38,011 bases of DNA, taken from the NCBI GenBank assembly GCA_030431475.1, contig JAUIJD010000043.1, forward strand, positions 1-38,011. The letters are read 5' to 3'. The translations under genes were made by a program, and so were the position numbers. A model generated the notes under the pieces. That model was not told where the DNA came from. It searched no databases and saw only the letters and a list, made by a program, of their open reading frames with translations. How positions within the stretch are numbered: position 1 is the stretch's first letter; the number at the start of each line of letters is the position of its first letter. This DNA comes from Verrucomicrobiia bacterium (GTDB taxonomy: Bacteria > Verrucomicrobiota > Verrucomicrobiia > Verrucomicrobiales > Akkermansiaceae). Below, piece by piece: positions 8,540 to 17,612 of the stretch.

Positions 8540-10042
8540 TCAGCGCGCTCCCGAGGGCAGCGGCTGCGGCGAGTTCGTCGGGCCGTGGATCTGGAGGATG
8601 TCGGGGCCGCCGGACGGGTTGTCGACGAAGCGGACCCGGTCGATCGAGAGCTGGCGCGGTTCGGTTTTCTCGAGATCGTGGTGCCGGTGATAGACGATGA
8701 AGGTCTCGGTGCCGTCGGGGGACTTCGTGAAGCAGTGGTGGGCGGTGCCGTGCGCGTAGGCGGTGGACTTCATCACCGGGTTGAACTCGTACTTGGTCCA
8801 GGGTCCGAGCGGGCTGTCGGAGGTGGCGTAGCCGACCGCATACTCGGGGCTCTCGAAGTGGCTGCCGGAGTAGGTCAGGTAGTAGGTGCCCTCGTGCTTC
8901 AGCATCTCGGCGCCCTCGGTCACCCGGCCCTTGTGCTGCTCCCACGCCTGGTCGGGCTTCACCATCAGGCGCAGGCTGTCGGGGTCGACGCTGAGCATGT
9001 CGTCGTTGAGGCGCCCGCCCCAGATCTCGTTTCCGTCGCCGAAGGTCACGTAGTAGAAGTAGCGCTGGCCGTCGTCGTCCTCGAAGATGTGGCCGTCGAT
9101 GCGGATGCCGGCCGGCTCCATCGGCCGCTTCTCCCGCTGGCGGAATGGGCCCCCCGGTGAATCGGCGGTGGCGACGCACATCCGCTCGTCCGCCGCGTAG
9201 TAGAGAAAGAACGTTCCGTCCTTCTCGACGATGTCCGGCGCCCAGAAGCGGGAGTTGCCCCAGCTGTCCTGGTTCTTCAGCGCGAAACCCTCGTCCTTCC
9301 AGTCGGCGAGATCGGTCGACGTCCAAAGCCGGATCCCGCGGACCATGCGCGGGTGGTCGACGGTGTAGGTCGTATAGGCATAGTAGGTGCCGTCGTGCAG
9401 CAGCACGACCGGGTCGGCGCAGCCGTTCTGGACGGGGTTGGTGTAGGTCCGGGTGGGGGGCGCCGGTTCGTGGTTCCGGAAACGGAGGTGGCGGAAGGAG
9501 GCAGGACCACCAAGGGCGCGGAGCGCGACCGTCCCGCGCTGGAAGGTCGGGTCGACGCCATCAAAGACCGGCCAGCTCGCGTCGGTGATCGGTTTGCGGT
9601 CGACGAACAGCTTCACGTTGTCGCCCGCGACCTGCAGGCGGAGGTGATGCCAGGTGCCGGCCTCGACCTTGAACGGCCGCGAGGCGATCGGGCGCCATCC
9701 CTCGTCGACCTTGCCCCAGAGGACGGTGTCCCGCCCGGCGTGGAGGCCCACGTAGTAGCCGCGGAAGGCATCGACTCCCTCGGAGAACCCGCCACCGCGG
9801 AAAATCACTCCAGCCTGGGTGCCGTTCCGCTCGACGCGGAGTTCGAGGTCCATCTGGAAGTTGTCGGCGTCGAAGTCGCGAATGGCCGCCTTCGGGCCCT
9901 CGCCGCCGTCGACGTGGAGCACCTCGCCCTCGACCGACCACTGGCCACCGTGGGTGGTCCAGGCGTCGGGAAACGACGGGAAGCCGGGCTCCTCGGCGGC
10001 GAGGGCGAGCGGAGCGAAGAGCAGGGCGAGAAGTCGAAACAT
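8540..10042 (-). CDS. GH43 family glycosidase with N-terminal laminin-G/DUF1080-like domain
   Basis: Start ATG 10042 gives 500 residues with a signal peptide (MFRLLALLFAPLALAAEE); a GAGG stretch lies just upstream. Residues about 20-190 form a beta-sandwich resembling the DUF1080/concanavalin-like domain (FPDAWTTHGGQWSVEGEVL at its start, ending GPASFRHLRFRNHEP). Residues 200-500 are a five-bladed GH43 propeller: CADPVVLLHDGTYYAY with general base D210, FWAPDIVEKDGTFFLYY, IDGHIFEDDDG with D316, and VTEGAEMLKHEGTYYLTY with candidate general acid E376. GH43 enzymes mostly cleave xylose- or arabinose-containing glycans by inversion, and galactan activities also occur. The gene lies between the repeat protein (59-nt gap) and the fucosidase in one orientation. 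Confidence 0.9.
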   Translation of the reverse strand: MFRLLALLFAPLALAAEEPGFPSFPDAWTTHGGQWSVEGEVLHVDGGEGPKAAIRDFDADNFQMDLELRVERNGTQAGVIFRGGGFSEGVDAFRGYYVGLHAGRDTVLWGKVDEGWRPIASRPFKVEAGTWHHLRLQVAGDNVKLFVDRKPITDASWPVFDGVDPTFQRGTVALRALGGPASFRHLRFRNHEPAPPTRTYTNPVQNGCADPVVLLHDGTYYAYTTYTVDHPRMVRGIRLWTSTDLADWKDEGFALKNQDSWGNSRFWAPDIVEKDGTFFLYYAADERMCVATADSPGGPFRQREKRPMEPAGIRIDGHIFEDDDGQRYFYYVTFGDGNEIWGGRLNDDMLSVDPDSLRLMVKPDQAWEQHKGRVTEGAEMLKHEGTYYLTYSGSHFESPEYAVGYATSDSPLGPWTKYEFNPVMKSTAYAHGTAHHCFTKSPDGTETFIVYHRHHDLEKTEPRQLSIDRVRFVDNPSGGPDILQIHGPTNSPQPLPSGAR

Positions 10043-10101
10043 GGGGCAGCCTCGCCCCGGGATCGCGGCAGGGCAAGCAGCCCGGACGGGGGGATGCCGG
10101 A

Positions 10102-11499
10102 TCAGGGCTGCTCGGCGAGGCGGAAGAAGCGGCGGGATCCGTCGGTGGCCGGGTCGCTCACGTGGGAGTCCGTGCCGGAGGAGTTCTCGATCGTCGTCCA
10201 GCCGGCGAGCCCGTCGGATTCCTCGAGCAGCAGGCCGCTGGTGCCGTTCCAACTGAGGATGAGCTTGCCGCCGCTGCGGAGCATCCGGAGGTCGGCGGCG
10301 GCGGCGGCCGTGCGCCCGATGGTGTCGGCGGTCTTGATGCAGATGACCAGCTCGTGGGAATCGGGATGGTCCACGGCGCCCGCCATCAGGGTTTTGTCGG
10401 CGTTCGGAAAGAAGGTGACCAGATCTCCCCCGCTGGAGAGGGTCACCGAGCGATCCGGATTGGCGGTGAAGGTTCCGCTGCGGGTGCCCGTGAAGCTGCC
10501 GGACGAGTCGAGCTCGACCTCGAGTCGTTCGAGCTCGAAGAAGTCCGCATGGAAGATGTCGACGAGGACCTCGTTGGGGCCGGCGGTGCCCGCGCTGTCG
10601 GCCTGGCGTCCCGCCGTGGTGTCGATGTTGTAGAAGCTCTCGGTGAGCGTGGTCGGAAGCCGGAGGATGGAAACCCGCCAGGTGCCGGCGAGATCGGAGG
10701 TGGCAAGGCTGGAAGGCTTGCGGATGAGGAGGTTGAACTCCTGTTCGTCGTCGTCGCCCGGGGTCGAGGCGGCGACGTTCTTCGATTCGTTCATGCGGAA
10801 GGGAATCGAGCCGCCGCCCGTGACGACGGTGACATCCCCGGTTGGTGTGCCGCTGATCGTCCCTGAGAAGATCCCGCTGAAGTTGCCGGCGCCGTCCATC
10901 GTGATGTCGCCGGTGGCGAGCGTGCTCTCGCCCGAAAAGTAGACGTCCGCGAGGCGACCCTCGGCCTGGACCCTCGACAGGTCGTCGGGACAGGTCAGGG
11001 CGATGAGGGCCCAGTCCCCGTCGAGGTCGGTGGCGTCGAGGTCACTGGGACGCTTCAGGCAAAGGGTTTGGTCCTGCTGGTCGTCATCGCGGCTGCTGGC
11101 GAGCAGAAGGTCGCCGGTCGTGTTGCTGTAGACGGTGACCGCCTCGGTGCCGTCGGAGTAGAGGATACGGTTGGAGCTGATCCCGAGGATCTGGCCGGTT
11201 TCGCCTCCACTCACCGTCCCGCCGGCGCCGATGGAGAAGCTCCGGGTCTCGGTTGCGAGCGGGTCCGGATAGAAGGCATCGATGAGGATCTCGTCCACAT
11301 TGGCAAAGTCACTGGAGTCCTCGGAGGTGCGGGTGGCCGTCGAGACGACATCGTAATAGACTTCCCGCAGTCTCGAGGGTGAGCGCAGCTCGGCAAGCGA
11401 CCAGTCGCCGGTGAGGTCGCCGAGATCGACGGCGGTGAGCGGGCCGATGCCTGCGACGAGCAGAGCCGCCTGGCGAAGGCCGGGATGAAGCAATGGCAT
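10102..11499 (-). CDS. Exported protein of three internal repeats with verrucomicrobial C-terminal tail
   Basis: A 465-residue protein with a signal peptide (about 1-24). Three diverged repeats of 105-126 residues follow. Each opens with a D-L-x-G-x-W motif (DLTGDWSLAELRSP at 29, DLDGDWALIALTCP at 158, DLAGTWRVSILRLP at 269). Each ends with an acidic turn and a beta strand (DDDQQDQTLCLKRP, DDDEQEFNLLIRKP, HPDSHELVICIK). The repeats look all-beta and calycin- or lipocalin-like in pattern. The last 60 residues (LILSWNGTSGLLLEES, then GWTTIENSSG and RRFFRLAEQ) match a tail frequent in exported verrucomicrobial proteins. No catalytic residues recognised. It is the first gene of a likely repeat protein-GH43-GH29 transcript. 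Function unknown. Confidence 0.75.
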   Translation of the reverse strand: MPLLHPGLRQAALLVAGIGPLTAVDLGDLTGDWSLAELRSPSRLREVYYDVVSTATRTSEDSSDFANVDEILIDAFYPDPLATETRSFSIGAGGTVSGGETGQILGISSNRILYSDGTEAVTVYSNTTGDLLLASSRDDDQQDQTLCLKRPSDLDATDLDGDWALIALTCPDDLSRVQAEGRLADVYFSGESTLATGDITMDGAGNFSGIFSGTISGTPTGDVTVVTGGGSIPFRMNESKNVAASTPGDDDEQEFNLLIRKPSSLATSDLAGTWRVSILRLPTTLTESFYNIDTTAGRQADSAGTAGPNEVLVDIFHADFFELERLEVELDSSGSFTGTRSGTFTANPDRSVTLSSGGDLVTFFPNADKTLMAGAVDHPDSHELVICIKTADTIGRTAAAAADLRMLRSGGKLILSWNGTSGLLLEESDGLAGWTTIENSSGTDSHVSDPATDGSRRFFRLAEQP

Positions 11500-11541
11500 G
11501 GCCAGAGTCCTAGCAGTGGGGCGCCGAGTGTCGAGGTTGTG

Positions 11542-11590
11542 GTGGCGAAGCTGGATTCGCCACGAGTGGCATCCGCGTCGGGAGGCGGAT
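11542..11590. repeat. Two adjacent hairpins upstream of the repeat-protein gene
   Basis: GTGGCGAA (11542-11549) and TTCGCCAC (11556-11563) form a perfect 8-bp stem with a 6-nt loop. ATCCGC (11571-11576) and GCGGAT (11585-11590) form a second stem. Both lie within about 100 bases upstream of the start at 11499, on the 5' side of that gene. The GTGGC foot is shared with the palindrome inside leuS at 12626-12693. They could be members of a second repeat family or 5'-UTR structure. The remaining part of the 11500-11754 gap holds the leuS-end palindrome and no gene. Confidence 0.55.
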
Positions 11591-11683
11591 CATGATGGAG
11601 TCACGCCCTTGGTTTGCTTCGAGGCAAGCGACCCGGAAGGGGGAAGAGTACCGCTTGGAGAGGTGGAGCGAGGACTGATTTCC

Positions 11684-11750
11684 GGAGCATCGACATTCCT
11701 GTCGATCTTCAAGGCACGGGGATGTTGATCGACAGGAATGTCGATGCTCC
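11684..11750. repeat. Head-to-head palindromic pair at the leuS 3' end
   Basis: Two 23-nt arms (11684-11706 and 11728-11750) are exact reverse complements around a 21-nt spacer. Each arm starts GGAGC and contains its own hairpin, ATCGACA TTCC TGTCGAT (7-bp stem, 4-nt loop). With a small bulge the pairing extends outward to about 11675 and 11758, so it overlaps the leuS stop codon at 11755-11757. Read on the leuS strand it could act as a terminator or RNA-end stabiliser. A further copy of the arm lies at 32968-32990. Confidence 0.9.
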
Positions 11751-11754
11751 CGAA

Positions 11755-14379
<2,625 letters not shown>

Positions 14380-14552
14380 GGTCCTCCAATCTCAAAGGCT
14401 CAATTTTCCAATGCCAAATGCCCTTGGCACGGGGCGCGGAACGTGGCGGACGCCGCTGGTTTTGAAAAGGAAAACCCCGGGGGGGAGGAAGGGAGCGGGG
14501 CGGAGGGTGAGGCTTTCTATCCGAGGGGAGGCGGTTCGGTTGGGCGGCGCGT

Positions 14553-14575
14553 GCCGATTTCATAATCGGCGTTCC
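14553..14575 (-). repeat. Single palindromic arm downstream of the SRPBCC gene
   Basis: On the minus strand this is GGAAC plus the hairpin GCCGATT ATGA AATCGGC (7-bp stem, 4-nt loop). It starts 5 bases after the stop codon of the SRPBCC/GyrI gene (14581-14583). It is nearly identical to the arms at 30220-30242 and 30324-30346. The rest of the 14380-14580 gap is the leuS 5' region, where no promoter or T-box was recognised. Confidence 0.8.
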
Positions 14576-14580
14576 TTGCG

Positions 14581-15504
14581 CTACCGCGCCGGGATGTGAA
14601 TCACGGTGACCAGCTCTTCCTCGGGCGTGGTCTCGGGGTCGCTTTCGTAGATCTCGAAGGGAGCGACGCGTTTGCTGCCGTGGAAGACCCCGGAGCGGGC
14701 GTGCATCATGCCGGCGGCCCAGGCATTGCCGAGGTGACGGTAGGCGCCGGTGTGGCGGACCTGATAGGCGCGGCAGGCGGGGCGGGAGCCGGCGACGAAG
14801 CCGGCGGGAGCCTCCGCCGGGGCCTCGAGGAAGGGGAGGCAGACGGTGTAGTGGCAGACATCCTTGGCCGGTGACCATTTCCTCACCGTGGAGAACGGCG
14901 GCGCGCTGGGGCTGAGGTCAGCGCTCTCGAGCCACTCGCGGAGCCGGGCGAAGTCCTTCTCCATGTGCGGGCCGATCTCGCTGATCGGGCACTGGGTGTT
15001 GATCCCGACGTAGGCGGTCTCGGGGATGTCCGCGACGCCGGGGAACTCGAGCCGGCTCGGCATGGATCCGGTTTCGAGCTGATCCTTCATCATCGCCAGC
15101 CCGCGGTCGTAGTCGGAGCCGATGTAGCCCGCCATCATCGACTTCATCCAGAACATGAACCACGGCAGCGAACCGGTCATCGTCCAGGTCACCTCGGTGC
15201 CGCCGTCGCGCTCCGCAAACCGGAATCCGACGGTATTGGTGGACTTCCACGGCTTGAGGAAGGTGAGCGAGTAGTCGATCGACCGGGCCTCCTGCTCTCC
15301 GGCCACCTCGATGAAGCCGCTGCCGCTGACCGGCCCCTCCCAGTCGTAGCGCTTGCCGTCGTCGGCGAAGGTGAGCTTCGCCTGCGGGTCGCAGATGAGC
15401 CAGGGCGACCACTTCGGCCAGTTCCTGAAATCCCGGACGTGGGCGAACACGGCGGCCGGTGGGGACGCGATGGCGAGGGAGCGGGAGACGTCGAAGGAAG
15501 GCAT
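14581..15504 (-). CDS. SRPBCC (polyketide cyclase/START-like) protein fused to a GyrI-like domain
   Basis: Start ATG 15504 gives 307 residues. A longer frame to 15564 adds a proline- and histidine-rich leader that overlaps a repeat and is not typical. Residues 1-150 show the SRPBCC pattern: FDVSRSLAIASPPAAVFAHV, then DFRNWPKWSPWL, ending TEVTWTMTGSLPWF. Residues about 155-307 resemble the GyrI-like effector-binding fold (ETAYVGINTQCPISEIG, then CRAYQVRHTGAYRHLGNAW, then PFEIYESDPETTPEEELVT). This two-domain layout is widespread; it binds small hydrophobic ligands, and the specific ligand is unknown. Cytosolic: no signal peptide. Monocistronic by spacing. Confidence 0.85.
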   Translation of the reverse strand: MPSFDVSRSLAIASPPAAVFAHVRDFRNWPKWSPWLICDPQAKLTFADDGKRYDWEGPVSGSGFIEVAGEQEARSIDYSLTFLKPWKSTNTVGFRFAERDGGTEVTWTMTGSLPWFMFWMKSMMAGYIGSDYDRGLAMMKDQLETGSMPSRLEFPGVADIPETAYVGINTQCPISEIGPHMEKDFARLREWLESADLSPSAPPFSTVRKWSPAKDVCHYTVCLPFLEAPAEAPAGFVAGSRPACRAYQVRHTGAYRHLGNAWAAGMMHARSGVFHGSKRVAPFEIYESDPETTPEEELVTVIHIPAR

Positions 15505-15543
15505 GGTGAGGGTATGGGGGAAAGGGAGTCCGGAGGGAAGGTT

Positions 15544-15879
15544 GGAGTGCGCGTGGCTTGCCACCGCTTTTGAGCCACCGGGTGGGATCGCAGCTCCAGA
15601 GGTAGCGCTTGGTGGAATGAGCGCTTTCCAGACTTTTTCATCTCTCCGAGGAAGCCCGACTCACCCATCGCTCGAAAGCGGGGGCAAGCCGCCGCAAATG
15701 TATAATGCCTGGCATACAGTTGTTGGCGAAGTCGGACGCCGCCGCTTTTGAGCGAGGTGGGAGCGTGTTTTCCCTGGGGCCCGGATGGGTGAGAAAAGCG
15801 CTTTTTTTCTCCGGGCGGTGCGCCGGATGGGGCGGGGGCTCCGAGGTAGGCCGAAAGCGGGGGCAAGCCCCCGCACTCC
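15544..15879. repeat. Nested palindromic repeat cluster in a 435-nt gene-free gap
   Basis: The gap 15505-15939 has no gene. Outer arms: GGAGTGCG followed by hairpin CGTGG CTTG CCACCG at 15544-15576 (plus), and GGAGTGCG followed by GGGGG CTTG CCCCC at 15879-15849 (minus). Both continue into CGCTTT. Inner arms: 15669-15681 and 15742-15754 are inverted repeats with one mismatch (CGCTCGAAAGCGG). A GTAT..ATAC palindrome lies at their centre (about 15699-15718). A further inverted repeat, GAGAAAA / TTTTCTC type with a GCGC core, is at 15791-15810. The outer arms share foot and CTTG loop but not stem sequence, as in the other repeat pairs. Probably a composite of several repeat insertions. Confidence 0.75.
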
Positions 15880-15916
15880 AAAAAAAGCCCGCCGCGGCAC
15901 GGGGCCGGGGCGGGCT
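15880..15916 (-). terminator. Rho-independent terminator of the thioredoxin pair
   Basis: On the minus strand an 8-bp stem (AGCCCGCC at 15916-15909, GGCGGGCT at 15893-15886) encloses a GC-rich loop and runs into seven T residues (15886-15880). It starts 24 bases after the stop of the second thioredoxin-like gene. Confidence 0.75.
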
Positions 15917-15939
15917 GGGAAAATCGGGGAGGGGAAGGA

Positions 15940-16398
15940 TCAGGCCTCCTTCTTCGGCTCGTAGTCCGCGACCAGCTTCTTGAGCATCTCGACCCACTTG
16001 TCGGGGTCGTCACCGGATTCACCGAGGTCCTTTGACACCTTGTTGCCCTCGTGGTCGAGGAGCCAGACCGTCGGATAGCCGCCGGCGAGGTACTGGTCCT
16101 TGAGCTTCTCGTTCTGCGCCTTGAGCTCGGCCGGAAGCTCTTTCTTCCGGGGGAAGTCGGCTTCCATCAGGATGAGGTTGTCCTTGGCGTAGTCCTTGAA
16201 AGTGTCGGTCGAGAACACCTTCTTCTCGAGGCGGATGCACCAGCCGCACCAGTCGGAGCCGGTGATGTTGATGAGGATGGGCTTGCCGGTCTTCTTCGAC
16301 TCGGCCTTCGCGGCGTCCCAGTCGGTGCCCCAGCCCTCGGCGAACGAGAGACCGGCGGTGACGAGCAACAGGGCGGCGGAACGGAGGAGTGTTTTCAT
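15940..16398 (-). CDS. Exported thioredoxin-like protein (CGWC)
   Basis: A 152-residue protein with a signal peptide (MKTLLRSAALLLVTAGLSFA, cleavage near 20) and a thioredoxin fold of the Thioredoxin_7/DUF255-like type. The active site is C51-G-W-C54 in NITGSDWCGWCIRLEKKVF, and the cis-proline loop is GGYPTVWLLD. It is expected to act as a periplasmic thiol reductase, isomerase or electron donor. It follows its paralogue with a 14-nt gap and is followed by a strong terminator, so the two form a bicistronic unit. The paralogues have identical lengths and the shared GSDWC core but clearly diverged sequences, consistent with old tandem duplication. Confidence 0.92.
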   Translation of the reverse strand: MKTLLRSAALLLVTAGLSFAEGWGTDWDAAKAESKKTGKPILINITGSDWCGWCIRLEKKVFSTDTFKDYAKDNLILMEADFPRKKELPAELKAQNEKLKDQYLAGGYPTVWLLDHEGNKVSKDLGESGDDPDKWVEMLKKLVADYEPKKEA

Positions 16399-16412
16399 GT
16401 CGTCGGGAAGGT

Positions 16413-16871
16413 TCAGTCGAGATCCTTGTTCTCAAGCGACTTTTCGAGATGGGCGAGGAATTTCTCGGTCGTCGGGTACTGCGACGCGAAGAAGCGGGTG
16501 AATTCCTTCCCCTCGGCATCGAACAGGATCACGGTCGGGAAACCCTCGATCTTGTATTTCTCGGCGTAGGGCTGGTTCTTCTTCTTCAGGTCCTGGTCGC
16601 CCTTCGGGAAGTCGAGCTCGACGAGAATGAAGTCCTCCGAGGCCTTGTCGACGAACTCCTTCTTCGAGAAGACGTTCTTGCGCATGGCGATGCACGGCGG
16701 GCACCAGTCGGAGCCGGTGAATTCGACGAGGACCGGCTTGTCTTTCTCCTTGGCTTCCTTGAAGGCCGCGTCGAGATCGGTGCTCCAGCCTTCGAGCGTA
16801 TTGGCGAAGGCGGTGCTCACCAGGGCGGCGGCACCGAGCGTGAAGGCGGCAAGATGGGTGATTGCTTTCAT
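16413..16871 (-). CDS. Exported thioredoxin-like protein (CPPC)
   Basis: A 152-residue protein with a signal peptide (about 1-23, MKAITHLAAFTLGAAALVST). The active site is C57-P-P-C60 in EFTGSDWCPPCIAMRKNVF, with cis-proline in IEGFPTVILFDAEGKEF. The dipeptide between the cysteines differs from that of its downstream neighbour (GW), so redox potential and partners probably differ. It is first in the bicistronic minus-strand unit and divergent from rdgB. Role in periplasmic thiol chemistry is inferred from the family. Confidence 0.92.
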   Translation of the reverse strand: MKAITHLAAFTLGAAALVSTAFANTLEGWSTDLDAAFKEAKEKDKPVLVEFTGSDWCPPCIAMRKNVFSKKEFVDKASEDFILVELDFPKGDQDLKKKNQPYAEKYKIEGFPTVILFDAEGKEFTRFFASQYPTTEKFLAHLEKSLENKDLD

Positions 16872-16935
16872 CAGGGGGTTGGCGTCGCCAGTGGCCGGAT
16901 TATTTCAAATTTCTGGTGGGGAGGGGTTCGAGAAA

Positions 16936-16962
16936 CAGGTCGCACAAGTCCTACAGGTCCTA
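16936..16962 (+). repeat. Three tandem 9-nt repeats upstream of rdgB
   Basis: CAGGTCGCA, CAAGTCCTA and CAGGTCCTA follow each other without gaps in the divergent region between the thioredoxin pair (start 16871) and rdgB (start 17016). Consensus is CARGTCCTA. Could be a regulatory site or a microsatellite remnant; no protein-binding assignment is possible. Confidence 0.55.
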
Positions 16963-17015
16963 TGGAGCTGCGCCAGCGCTTTCCAAGGACGGCCAATCGC
17001 GCTAGCCAAGGCCCC

Positions 17016-17612
17016 GTGAATTCCGAGAAGCCCAGACTGGTGGTGGCGACACGCAACGCGCACAAGGCGGAGGAGATCCGGCAGATGATCGGGGATCGCT
17101 TCGAGGTCCTGGATGCCACCGCCTTCCCGGATCTGCCGGAGGTCGAGGAAACCGGGACGACCTTTCTCGAGAATGCCACGCTCAAGGCGCTGGCGGTGAG
17201 CCGGGAGGTCGGGGGGCTGGTGCTTTCCGACGACTCGGGGCTGGAGGTCGACGCGCTCGACGGCCGGCCGGGCGTGTGGTCGAGCAGCTTCGGTGGCGAC
17301 GAGGGCAACCACGCGAAGAACAACGAGCGGATGATGCGCGAGATGAAGGGCGTGGAGGAGCGCGCCGCGCGGTTCCGCTGCGTGATGGTGCTGGCGCGCG
17401 ACGGCGAGGTGGTGGCGGATTTTTCCGGAGCGGTCGAGGGCCGCATTCTCGACGGCCCGCAGGGCGAGGGCGGTTTCGGCTACGACCCCCTGTTCGCGCC
17501 GGAAGGGCATGACGAGAGCTTCGCCGAGCTGGGCAGCGAGGTGAAGAACGGCATGAGCCATCGCGGGCGGGCGCTGGCCCAGGTGACGGCGTGGCTTGAG
17601 CAGGGAGCATGA
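17016..17612 (+). CDS. rdgB: XTP/dITP diphosphatase (RdgB/HAM1)
   Basis: Hydrolyses non-canonical purine nucleoside triphosphates (ITP, XTP, dITP) to monophosphate and pyrophosphate, cleaning the nucleotide pool. From GTG 17016 the product is 198 residues, the family's usual length, and AAGG precedes it by a few bases. ATG 16962 is an alternative that overlaps a short repeat. Family marks: LVVATRNAHKAEEI at the N-terminus, ETGTTFLENATLKA, LSDDSGLEVDALDGRPGVWS, GEGGFGYDPLFAPEGHDESF and SHRGRAL. The stop overlaps the next start (ATGA at 17609-17612), making it the first gene of a four-gene operon with no obvious link to nucleotide metabolism. Confidence 0.95.
   Translation: MNSEKPRLVVATRNAHKAEEIRQMIGDRFEVLDATAFPDLPEVEETGTTFLENATLKALAVSREVGGLVLSDDSGLEVDALDGRPGVWSSSFGGDEGNHAKNNERMMREMKGVEERAARFRCVMVLARDGEVVADFSGAVEGRILDGPQGEGGFGYDPLFAPEGHDESFAELGSEVKNGMSHRGRALAQVTAWLEQGA

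Noticed and set aside
14380-14580. T-box or other tRNA-sensing leader for leuS
   Set aside because: No T-box sequence, specifier loop or terminator/antiterminator pair could be identified in the 5' region.
15505-15939. CRISPR array or small gene in the repeat-rich gap
   Set aside because: The repeats are inverted, unequal and unevenly spaced, and the open frames here (for example 15353-15751 plus) translate repeat sequence without any domain.
16389-17015. N-terminal extension of rdgB reaching back over the thioredoxin gene
   Set aside because: The extra 200 residues are antisense of the CPPC thioredoxin-like gene; the GTG at 17016 gives the normal family length and has an AAGG upstream.
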